A DNA stretch of 46,759 nucleotides, from positions 1 to 46,759 of the forward strand of contig JAAZYI010000034.1 in assembly GCA_014239735.1 (NCBI GenBank), given 5' to 3'. Made by a program: the position numbers and the translations under genes. The stretch is from Dehalococcoidia bacterium (GTDB lineage Bacteria; Chloroflexota; Dehalococcoidia; Lucifugimonadales; Lucifugimonadaceae). Positions 30,747-38,377 of this stretch are shown here, in pieces (position 1 is the stretch's first letter; each line of letters opens with the position of its first letter). The notes beneath the pieces are model-generated. The model had not been told where the DNA came from. It saw only the letters and a program-made list of their open reading frames with translations, and ran no database searches.

Positions 30747-32333
30747 ATGAAAAAAAATTCTGACAACAATACAAATTCTAAAAAATCTAACTCATCTAGT
30801 TCAAAGATTTCAAATCTTCAAAATAGAAAAAGTGAAGCTAAATTAGGTGGTGGAACTGCAAGGCAAGAAGCTCAACAGAAAAAAGGTAAGAAATTAGCTA
30901 GAGAAAGACTTTCGCTATTATTTGACAACGGAAAGTTTACTGAGATAGATCCTTTTGTTAAGCACAATTCTTCAGATTTCGGGCTTGATAAGACTAGAAT
31001 TGATGGGGATTCAGTTATTTGTGGTTATGGAAATGTTCATGGCCAACAAGTATTTGCTTTTTCACAAGATTTCACAGTTCTCGGTGGGTCGCTATCAAAA
31101 GTAGCATCAAATAAAATATGCAAAACTTTTGATCTAGCAATTAAGACCGGCTGCCCTATGGTAGGAATCAATGATTCTGGTGGAGCTAGAATTCAAGAAG
31201 GGGTGGACTCATTGTCTGGTTATGGCGAGCTATTCAAAAGAAACACAATGGCATCAGGGGTTATACCTCAAATAACAGTTGTAGCAGGCCCATCTGCAGG
31301 AGGGGCTGTTTACTCACCAGCACTAACAGATTTTATATTCATGGTTGATGGAGTTGGGCAAATGTATATTACTGGACCTGAGGTAGTTAAAGCAGTAACA
31401 GGAGAAGATGTTAGTCATGATGATTTGGGAGGCGCAAATGCTCATTCCACTAAAAGTGGAGTTGCACACTTTGTTAGTCAATCTGAATCTGATTGTTTTG
31501 AAGAAGTCAGAAATCTACTTAATATACTGCCTTCTAATAATGTCGATGTTAAAGCCAAAAATGATAATTCTGGCAATTCTGACCAAACAATGCTTGATAA
31601 CTTTATACCTGACACACCAAATCAAAGCTACAATGTTAAAGAGGTCATTGAAACTATAATTGATTCAGGATCTTTTGTTGAAGTTCAGGAATCTTATGCT
31701 CAAAATATAGTTGTAGGTTTTTCTAAATTTAATGGAGAAACAGTTGGGATAGTAGCAAATCAACCAGATCATATGGCAGGTGTATTAGATATTAATGCTT
31801 CTTCTAAAGCTGCTAGATTCGTAAGATTTTGTGATTCATTTAATATTCCCATAGTAAGTTTGGTTGATGTTCCTGGATTTATGCCTGGAACTTCTCAAGA
31901 ATACGGCGGAATAATAAGGCATGGAGCTAAGCTTTTATATGCATATGTTGAAGCTACAGTTCCAAAGATAACAATAATAATGAGGAAAGCATATGGCGGC
32001 GCCTATATAGTAATGGGATCTAAAGAATTAAGATGTGACGTAAATGTTGCTTGGCCATCTGCAGAAATTGCTGTTATGGGGCCAGAAGGAGCAGTGAATA
32101 TAATTGGTAGGAAAGATATCTCAAGTGCTGATGACCCTGAAAAAAAGAAACAAGAGCTAATTGATGACTATAGAGATAAATTAGCTACTCCATATGTAGC
32201 TGCAGAAAAAGGATATCTGGATGATGTTATTGAGCCTTCTCAAAGTAGAGAAATAATTATTAATAGTTTGAATATGCTTCAGAATAAAACTGATCAAAAT
32301 ATTCCAAAAAAACACGGAAATATTCCTCTGTAA
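30747..32333 (+). CDS. Acyl-CoA (propionyl/methylmalonyl-CoA type) carboxyltransferase beta subunit
   Basis: A 528-residue carboxyltransferase of the PccB/MmdA/AccD5 family, moving CO2 between biotin and an acyl-CoA. Two crotonase-like halves are visible. The first oxyanion region is AGPSAGGAVYSPALTDFIFMV and the second RKAYGGAYIVMGSKELRCDVNVAWPSAEIAVMGPEGAVNII. The first 30 residues form a Ser/Asn/Lys-rich extension not usual for the family. No biotin carboxylase, BCCP or decarboxylase subunit is adjacent, so the partner is elsewhere. Substrate choice between propionyl-, acetyl- and methylmalonyl-CoA is not fixed. It is followed 18 bases later by an unrecognised gene. Confidence 0.93.
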   Translation: MKKNSDNNTNSKKSNSSSSKISNLQNRKSEAKLGGGTARQEAQQKKGKKLARERLSLLFDNGKFTEIDPFVKHNSSDFGLDKTRIDGDSVICGYGNVHGQQVFAFSQDFTVLGGSLSKVASNKICKTFDLAIKTGCPMVGINDSGGARIQEGVDSLSGYGELFKRNTMASGVIPQITVVAGPSAGGAVYSPALTDFIFMVDGVGQMYITGPEVVKAVTGEDVSHDDLGGANAHSTKSGVAHFVSQSESDCFEEVRNLLNILPSNNVDVKAKNDNSGNSDQTMLDNFIPDTPNQSYNVKEVIETIIDSGSFVEVQESYAQNIVVGFSKFNGETVGIVANQPDHMAGVLDINASSKAARFVRFCDSFNIPIVSLVDVPGFMPGTSQEYGGIIRHGAKLLYAYVEATVPKITIIMRKAYGGAYIVMGSKELRCDVNVAWPSAEIAVMGPEGAVNIIGRKDISSADDPEKKKQELIDDYRDKLATPYVAAEKGYLDDVIEPSQSREIIINSLNMLQNKTDQNIPKKHGNIPL

Positions 32334-32351
32334 ATTTGAAAGGAAAAATAA

Positions 32352-33719
32352 ATGATTGATTTGCTAAAAATAGCAAAAATAGAAGCTGGTGGTGGGAACT
32401 TGTTCAATGAACTATCTAGTTTATACAAAGATTCGGATATAAAACCAAGCGATTACTCTGATGCAGTAGTATGGCAAGGTGGAAATCATGATGGAAATGT
32501 AAATCCTGTTGCCCATTCACTAACAGATGCTTATGCCTTACTTGGTACAATTGCTGCAATAGATATACTTGGATTACCTTTCTATGCTGTCCCAATGTGG
32601 TCGCAATTCAGACATGATACAAAATTAGAAGCACTAGCTTGGTTTGGTAACATTCCTGCAACTTCAATTAAATGGTCAACTGCGGGCGATGCTTATGTAA
32701 ATGATAATGATGGCAAAAAAGTTGTGGTAATGGGTAAATCTGGAAACGCACATTTAAGGACTCAAGCTGGAGTTTATTGTAATGTTAGGCCTTATGGACC
32801 AATTACTGTGGTCAGGAGCATGCCATGCCTTCCTTATTCACAAAATAAAAGCAAATTTAAAGTTGATGATTCTGGAATAGTACATTCAGAAATGAACTCT
32901 CCGGGTGTCCAAATGGCATATGCAAACAGATTATTTCTGAAATTGGTAAATGATAGTGGTTCAATAGGTAGGATTGCAACAAAACCTACACAAGCAATGG
33001 AAGACGGGATAAATGCTGGCCTTCATTCATGGTTAATAAAAGGAACCAAGTTTGAAGTTGGAAGAAAATATGCAGTAGATCCATATGAAGAACATAAAGA
33101 AAGCATAGAAAAGATAATAAATCTTCTTCCTCCTGATTTTAAAAAAGGAATGGAAAACTGGTCTGGAAAAATTGAACAACATATTGCAGATACTAATTAT
33201 GGACTTTTAATATGGGATTTAATTAATAAGCAAAATACTATTGTGCTTTCCACTGACCTTGATGGTGACAGACTTACTGATCTATTAGCAGATATATCTG
33301 ACCCATTAAGAACATTTTCAGGAATGGTTGCAAATAAGCTTGGCAAAGAAATTGACATTGATAAGCTTTGGAGTGATATGGGATATACAACTGGAAATGG
33401 AAGAGACATGACATCAGTAATGTATAGAATAGATGGACCACCAATACATGAACAAACTTTAGGTTCAGCCGATGCTATGTTGCTTAGATTATTAGATGGC
33501 GATGAATGGGTTGGAGGAACTAAACAGCCATATGATCCTAGGATACACTTTGTTCTGATTAGGGATGCATATATAGATGCTAATCCTGATAATATAGAGC
33601 TTCATAAATGGCTAGATAATGCTCTAAATAAATTTGATGAAATTTACTCTGGAGATAGGCCTGGATTCTTAGAAGGATATAAAAAACTAAAAGAAGAAAT
33701 AACCCCATGGGGAAGCTAA
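32352..33719 (+). CDS. Conserved-looking soluble protein of unknown function
   Basis: A 455-residue protein I cannot assign. It has no signal peptide or membrane helix and normal, acidic-neutral soluble composition. Distinctive segments are AVVWQGGNHDGNVNPVAHSL, YAVPMWSQFRHDTK, YCNVRPYGPITVVRSMPCLP, VLSTDLDGDRLTDLLADISDP and GSADAMLLRLLDGDEW. Several invariant-looking Gly, His, Trp and Asp residues suggest an enzyme. AAAGGA precedes the ATG. It lies between an acyl-CoA carboxyltransferase (18 bases upstream) and mdh (15 bases downstream) on the same strand. It is therefore probably cotranscribed with propionate/C4-dicarboxylate metabolism; this is inference. Confidence 0.85.
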   Translation: MIDLLKIAKIEAGGGNLFNELSSLYKDSDIKPSDYSDAVVWQGGNHDGNVNPVAHSLTDAYALLGTIAAIDILGLPFYAVPMWSQFRHDTKLEALAWFGNIPATSIKWSTAGDAYVNDNDGKKVVVMGKSGNAHLRTQAGVYCNVRPYGPITVVRSMPCLPYSQNKSKFKVDDSGIVHSEMNSPGVQMAYANRLFLKLVNDSGSIGRIATKPTQAMEDGINAGLHSWLIKGTKFEVGRKYAVDPYEEHKESIEKIINLLPPDFKKGMENWSGKIEQHIADTNYGLLIWDLINKQNTIVLSTDLDGDRLTDLLADISDPLRTFSGMVANKLGKEIDIDKLWSDMGYTTGNGRDMTSVMYRIDGPPIHEQTLGSADAMLLRLLDGDEWVGGTKQPYDPRIHFVLIRDAYIDANPDNIELHKWLDNALNKFDEIYSGDRPGFLEGYKKLKEEITPWGS

Positions 33720-33734
33720 GAAAGGAAACAATAA

Positions 33735-34664
33735 GTGAAATCTAAAATTACTGTCGTTGGTGCAGGAAATGTGGGAGCAACAACAGCACAAAGAATTTTT
33801 GAAAAAGGTCATAGTGATGTAGTACTTATAGATGTAGTTGAGGGGGTACCACAAGGCAAAGCTCTAGATATTCTTGAGAGTGGCCCGATTGTGAAATCTG
33901 ATGCAAAAATTATTGGAACTAATTCTTATGAAGAATCTAAAGGTTCAGACATAGTCGTTATTACTGCAGGAATTGCTAGAAAACCTGGAATGAGCAGGGA
34001 CGATTTACTGATTACTAATATGAATATAGTTGGGTCAGTCACAGAAAGTGTGGTTGCAACCTCTAAGAACCCTATAATTATAGTGGTTTCTAATCCTTTA
34101 GATGCCATGGTTCAGCACTGTTATGAAAAAAGCGGACTATCAAAAGAAAGAGTAATTGGGATGGCAGGGATACTTGATACTGGCAGATTTAGAACCTTCT
34201 TATCTGAAGAGCTAAATGTGTCTGTAAATAGCATAGATGCGTATGTTTTAGGTGGTCATGGAGACTCTATGGTTCCTTTACTTAAAGCAACTACTATAGG
34301 AGGCGTTCCTGTAGAAGAATTAATTGAAAAGGACAGGTTAGAAGAAATTGTTCAGCGAACAAGAGATGGAGGAGCTGAAATAGTTGCTCATTTAAAAACT
34401 GGAAGTGCCTATTATGCACCTTCAGCTGCTGTGGCTCAAATGGTTGATGCAATAGTATTCGACACTAAAGAAGTTTTCCCTTGCGCAGCAATGTTAAGCG
34501 GGGAATATGGAATAAGTGGAGTATATGCAGGAGTTCCGGTTAAATTAGGAAGTTCAGGAATTGAAGAAATAGTAAATCTAAACCTAAGCGATGAAGAAAA
34601 GGCTGGGCTAACTAGTTCATCTGAAGCAGTTGAAGAACTAATTCAAATAATGAAAGGTCAATAA
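33735..34664 (+). CDS. mdh: Malate dehydrogenase (LDH-like class)
   Basis: A 309-residue NAD-dependent malate dehydrogenase. The Rossmann motif is [12 protein letters not shown]. Arg82 and Arg88 sit in the mobile loop (ARKPGMSR), where Arg82 selects malate over lactate. Asp148/Arg151 and the catalytic His175 (GGHGDSMVP) complete the site. The start is GTG 33735 behind AAAGGA. It belongs to the cluster carboxyltransferase, unknown, mdh, SDR, with gaps of 1-18 bases. It oxidises malate made by FumC. Confidence 0.97.
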   Translation: MKSKITVVGAGNVGATTAQRIFEKGHSDVVLIDVVEGVPQGKALDILESGPIVKSDAKIIGTNSYEESKGSDIVVITAGIARKPGMSRDDLLITNMNIVGSVTESVVATSKNPIIIVVSNPLDAMVQHCYEKSGLSKERVIGMAGILDTGRFRTFLSEELNVSVNSIDAYVLGGHGDSMVPLLKATTIGGVPVEELIEKDRLEEIVQRTRDGGAEIVAHLKTGSAYYAPSAAVAQMVDAIVFDTKEVFPCAAMLSGEYGISGVYAGVPVKLGSSGIEEIVNLNLSDEEKAGLTSSSEAVEELIQIMKGQ

Positions 34665-34665
34665 T

Positions 34666-35391
34666 ATGAAACTGAAAGGTAAAAAAGCATTAGTAACTGC
34701 AGCTGGCCAAGGAATTGGGAGAGCTACTGCTGAATTATTTGCTGAAAATGGAGCAGAGGTATTTGCTTGCGATCTCAACGAAGAAACTTTAAGTACATTA
34801 AAAGATATGAGTACTATTAGAGCAGATGTAACTAAAGTCGAGGATATCAATAATCTTTATAAAACAACTGGAGGAGTGGATATATTATTTAATGGAGTCG
34901 GTTTTGTTCATGGAGGAACAATTATGGAATGTGATGAAGATCAGTGGGATCAAGCGTTTGATATAAATGTAAAGTCAATGTACAGAATTACAAAAAAATA
35001 TCTCCCTTATATGATTGATCAGAATTACGGCTCAATAGTTAATATGTCTTCTGTTGCATCAAGTTTGGCAGGTGTAGTTAATAGATTTTCATATTCGTCT
35101 TCAAAAGCTGCAATTATAGGAATGACTAAATCAATTGCAAAAGACTTTGTAGGAAGTGGTATAAGATGCAATGCTATTGCTCCTGCTACTGTTGAATCCC
35201 CTTCTCTACAAGATAGAATAAATGCTGAGGATGATCCAATTCAGGCCAAAAAAGATTTTATTGCAAGGCAACCTATGGGTAGATTGGGTCAGCCAGAAGA
35301 AATAGCTAATTTAGCTTTATATTTAGCTTCTGATGATTCAAAATACACTACAGGTGTTGCTCATATCATTGATGGCGGAATGATAATTTAA
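34666..35391 (+). CDS. Short-chain dehydrogenase of the BDH2/DHRS6 type
   Basis: A 241-residue classical SDR. TAAGQGIGRATAEL is the cofactor motif, NGVGFVHGG the NAG-like segment, and NMSSVASSLAGVVNRFSYSS with YSSSKAAIIGMTKSIAKDF the Ser/Tyr/Lys site. The SSVAS-x-x-GVVNR block and the later GRLGQPEEIANLALYLASDDSKYTTG are strikingly like mammalian BDH2/DHRS6 and bacterial 2-keto-3-deoxy-L-fuconate dehydrogenases. It probably oxidises a hydroxyacid or keto-deoxy sugar acid with NAD. It starts 1 base after the mdh stop. The enolase-superfamily gene at 3831 might provide a related upstream step. Confidence 0.92.
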   Translation: MKLKGKKALVTAAGQGIGRATAELFAENGAEVFACDLNEETLSTLKDMSTIRADVTKVEDINNLYKTTGGVDILFNGVGFVHGGTIMECDEDQWDQAFDINVKSMYRITKKYLPYMIDQNYGSIVNMSSVASSLAGVVNRFSYSSSKAAIIGMTKSIAKDFVGSGIRCNAIAPATVESPSLQDRINAEDDPIQAKKDFIARQPMGRLGQPEEIANLALYLASDDSKYTTGVAHIIDGGMII

Positions 35392-35454
35392 AAATTTAAT
35401 TCACATTTTATTAACAGATAGAATAATTACAGAATATTGAAAAATACCCAAACT

Positions 35455-35466
35455 TAAAATTTTGAC
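35455..35466 (+). repeat. TAAAATTTTGAC direct repeat, copy 1 (flanks isomerase copy B)
   Basis: A 12-base sequence lies 20 bases beyond the stop of isomerase copy B. It is exactly repeated at 36480-36491, 30 bases upstream of that gene's start. The pair brackets the duplicated gene. It may be a scar of gene insertion, or chance in AT-rich DNA. Confidence 0.4.
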
Positions 35467-35486
35467 GATAACTATTCAGTTAACTA

Positions 35487-36449
35487 TTATTCTTTTTCTA
35501 GATCACTCCAGATTTCTTTACAGTAATCTAAACTCTGCTTGTCAGAATAGAATTGGTCACCGCTAGGCACACCTTCCAGCGCCATTAATCCACTATAATT
35601 TCCATCGTGCATAGCTTCAATAGCAAACCTGTAATCAATCTCTCCTCCAAGTATATTCTCTCTAACGAAGACTGATCTTCTATTTTCAGGATGATTTACT
35701 CTAGTCATATTTTTACAGTGCCAATAGTTTGAAATTGACGCCAACTCTTTAATCGCGTTTTCTGTTCGCTCCTCTAGGATGTCGTAATTCCATATAATAT
35801 TTCCCAAATCCGGGTTAATACCAAAATTGTCTCTTTCCACTTTACTGTGTAGTAACTTAGCAGACCAACTGTTATCTATAGGAGAATTCTGGTGCATTTC
35901 GCAGGATATATTTAATCCGTAATCTTTTGCCTCGTCACATAACTCTTGATATTTTTCAGCGAGCATATCGTACTCAGGTAGAGAGGTTTCTCTACTTGAA
36001 TTCTGAGAATAAGGAAAGCCATGGTGAGCAAATTCCAAACCAGAAACTAAACTTGATCCAGAATCAATATATGGGGATTTTTCAGGTTCACATGTTGCTC
36101 CATTAATTACTTCAGATTTTAAAATTTTTCCAAATTTTAATGCTCTTCTTGCTCTTATGATATTTTCTTTTCCTGTTCTTGGGTCAATCATTGATCCGCC
36201 CCACCTACCACCAGACCTAATAGCTAATATAGGTGTTCCAAGATCGGAAAGTCTTTTCTCAAACTCCTTAAGTCCATTTTCTCCACCCTCTATCCTGTCT
36301 AAACATTCCATTCCAAGTTCAATTCCATCAAATCCCATTTTTTCTACCCTTTTTAAAAACTTATCCGTAAGTCTTTTAGGATCAAGGTCAGTAGCAATTC
36401 CTAAATATGGATAATCGGAAAATCTTCTAAATGCGTAACAAAATCTCAT
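35487..36449 (-). CDS. Sugar phosphate isomerase/epimerase-like TIM barrel (copy B)
   Basis: A 320-residue close paralog of the gene at 17555-18502. Nearly all residues match, including the metal ligands in SCEMHQN, NPDLGN, HCKNM and ALEGV. It keeps the Gly/Trp loop RSGGRWGGSMIDP that copy A has lost. The divergent patch at residues 115-142 (substrate-facing in this fold) differs between copies, which suggests different specificity. It stands alone, without the NHL and thioredoxin partners of copy A. It converges with the SDR gene. The ATG has no clear ribosome site. Confidence 0.88.
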   Translation of the reverse strand: MRFCYAFRRFSDYPYLGIATDLDPKRLTDKFLKRVEKMGFDGIELGMECLDRIEGGENGLKEFEKRLSDLGTPILAIRSGGRWGGSMIDPRTGKENIIRARRALKFGKILKSEVINGATCEPEKSPYIDSGSSLVSGLEFAHHGFPYSQNSSRETSLPEYDMLAEKYQELCDEAKDYGLNISCEMHQNSPIDNSWSAKLLHSKVERDNFGINPDLGNIIWNYDILEERTENAIKELASISNYWHCKNMTRVNHPENRRSVFVRENILGGEIDYRFAIEAMHDGNYSGLMALEGVPSGDQFYSDKQSLDYCKEIWSDLEKE

Positions 36450-36479
36450 TACTACAAAATATCAGAAATCATAAAAACC

Positions 36480-36491
36480 TAAAATTTTGAC
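36480..36491 (+). repeat. TAAAATTTTGAC direct repeat, copy 2
   Basis: Exact partner of 35455-35466. The rest of this 84-base gap (36450-36533) holds an AT-rich weak hairpin (AATAAT-N6-ATTATT at about 36522-36539) that might help end the sdh transcript. Confidence 0.4.
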
Positions 36492-36533
36492 ACAATTTTT
36501 GCCTTAATAAAGAAAACAATAATGACAGTATTA

Positions 36534-37424
36534 TTAAGAAACCTTAGTTTTAATCGACTTTATAAAGTTTGCAGTTGAAACAAGATGCTTGTTTATTCCT
36601 AGTTCTTTAGGGTCTAGGCCCATAGCCATTCCAATTAATTGAGGTAAATGCAATATAGGCAAATCAGCTTTGCCTCTTTTATTTTGCCTTCTGGCTTTTG
36701 CTTGATACCCATCAAGATTTAAGTGACATAAAGGGCATGGGGTCACCATAGCATCAGCACCATTATCTTTTGCATCACCTGTATGTTTTGCAACCATTTT
36801 TAATGAATTTTTCTGATTAATAAGCAGTATAGGAAAGCCACAACATCTTGTTTTTCCAGCATAATCAGTTGCTAACGCTCCAGTAGATTCGATAACTATA
36901 TCCAAAGAGTGCTTCCTCTTAGGGTTTTCTGTAATTCCCAATGCATCAGATGGTCTAATTAAATAACACCCATAAAAAGGAGCAAAATTAAAACTTGATA
37001 GATCAATACTGATCATATCTTGAAGTTTTTGTATTCCTATATCTTCTAACAAAATCCACAGTAAATGCTTAACTTCGGTCTTTCCAGAATAATGAAGTCC
37101 TTCTTTTTCTAATTCTTTATTAATTTCTTCTAAATATTCTGGGTTATTTACCACCCTATGATTTGCTTGAGAAATAACTCCTTGGCAAGTTGAACAAATG
37201 GTCATAACCGAAAGACCCATCTGCTCTGCCAAAGCTAATGTTCTTATATTTAATACATCGCCTAATTTTTGATTTTTTTCTTGTAAAACCCCTGCTCCAG
37301 TACAAGCTGCTTTTTCTATCTCTTCAAGTTCTATTCCAAGCTTGTCTACTACAAGCATTGTTGATTTATATAATTCTGGGGCAGCACCTCGGGCTACGCA
37401 CCCTGGATAAAACGCAAATTTCAT
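36534..37424 (-). CDS. sdhE: Succinate dehydrogenase CCG-domain subunit (SdhE/HdrB-like)
   Basis: A 296-residue HdrB-like protein that replaces the usual membrane-anchor subunits in type E succinate:quinone oxidoreductases. The C-terminal cysteine motif is intact: GCYLIRPSD, RCCGFPILL, CPLCHLNL. The N-terminal one has Cys9, Cys41, Cys77 and Cys80, but position 40 is Ala, so the expected CC pair reads AC. It overlaps sdhB by 4 bases. No transmembrane helix is seen, so membrane docking must occur through this subunit or a partner elsewhere (an SdhF is not present here). Confidence 0.9.
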   Translation of the reverse strand: MKFAFYPGCVARGAAPELYKSTMLVVDKLGIELEEIEKAACTGAGVLQEKNQKLGDVLNIRTLALAEQMGLSVMTICSTCQGVISQANHRVVNNPEYLEEINKELEKEGLHYSGKTEVKHLLWILLEDIGIQKLQDMISIDLSSFNFAPFYGCYLIRPSDALGITENPKRKHSLDIVIESTGALATDYAGKTRCCGFPILLINQKNSLKMVAKHTGDAKDNGADAMVTPCPLCHLNLDGYQAKARRQNKRGKADLPILHLPQLIGMAMGLDPKELGINKHLVSTANFIKSIKTKVS

Positions 37425-38377
37425 TCTTCAGTCTCCTGACTGTCTAACCTTCTTGCTATACTAGTCACCTTATCTGCTTCTTTTGGTTTATGGGGGAGAG
37501 GAGGTGGAATTTTTCCTTTAAATAGTGATTTTATACCAATGACAGCTAGATCTATTAAGCCTGAAATGTTTAATAATCCAGTGCTTTCTAATGCTAACCT
37601 TGTCTCATCTAACCTTCCGTGTTTCTTTATGGAGTCACTAAAACTTTCAGTATGTCGATATCCACTTGTATTTGTATACCCTTCTTCAATTGCAAGATCT
37701 CTCATTTTGACTATTCTTTCCATAGGAGCTACATCTTTAGGGCAAACCTCAACACAAGCAAGGCATCTTGAGCAATCCCACACACCTGTATTTTCATTTA
37801 ATTTACCTAATCTATTTTTCTTATCTTCATCTCTTGGATCAGCCACAAACCTGTATGCCTTAGCTAAAGCTGCGGGGCCCGTAAAAGTTGGATCTACCTC
37901 TAAAGCTGTGCATTCTGATACACAAGCACCACACATAATGCAATTCATCACACCTAATAAGTGAGTCATGCTTTCATTTGAAACAATATGTTCAGCTTCT
38001 GGTTCAAAATTAGTCTTTACATAAGGATCAACGCTTTTTACTTTTGACCAAAACAGATCCATTTCAGTAACAAGATCTTTAATCACAGGGAAATTGCTCA
38101 TGGGTTCAACTATAACTGGCTCCCCTTCAAGCGACACCTCTTTTATTCTTGTTTTACATACTAACTTCGCAGATCCATTAACTTTCATAGAACATGAGCC
38201 ACAAATTGAGGCTCTGCATGAACACCTTAAAGCTAAAGTTCCGTCTAACTCTTCCCTAATCTTGATTAATCCATCCAAAATAGTTGAGTCTTCTGCAACA
38301 TCTATTGAATAATCTTGGAAAAATGATTCCGACTCATTTTCTGGATTAAATCTTTTAACTTTAATCTGCGCTTCCAA
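37421..38377 (-). CDS. sdhB: Succinate dehydrogenase/fumarate reductase iron-sulfur subunit
   Basis: A 318-residue Fe-S subunit passing electrons from FAD. The [2Fe-2S] cluster motif is CSCRASICGSC (Cys52, 54, 59, 62) with Cys74. The ferredoxin half has CIMCGACVSEC (146, 149, 152, 156) and CSRCLACVEVCP (202, 205, 208, 212). The extra Cys205, absent from standard SdhB, is as in SdhE-type enzymes where the [3Fe-4S] centre becomes [4Fe-4S]. The C-terminal 60 residues extend past the normal end. It abuts sdhA with no gap and overlaps sdhE. Confidence 0.95.
   Translation of the reverse strand: MEAQIKVKRFNPENESESFFQDYSIDVAEDSTILDGLIKIREELDGTLALRCSCRASICGSCSMKVNGSAKLVCKTRIKEVSLEGEPVIVEPMSNFPVIKDLVTEMDLFWSKVKSVDPYVKTNFEPEAEHIVSNESMTHLLGVMNCIMCGACVSECTALEVDPTFTGPAALAKAYRFVADPRDEDKKNRLGKLNENTGVWDCSRCLACVEVCPKDVAPMERIVKMRDLAIEEGYTNTSGYRHTESFSDSIKKHGRLDETRLALESTGLLNISGLIDLAVIGIKSLFKGKIPPPLPHKPKEADKVTSIARRLDSQETEE

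Noticed and set aside
37539-37964. 141-codon plus-strand ORF
   Set aside because: Antisense to sdhB; its cysteine and alanine pattern comes from the complementary sdhB codons.
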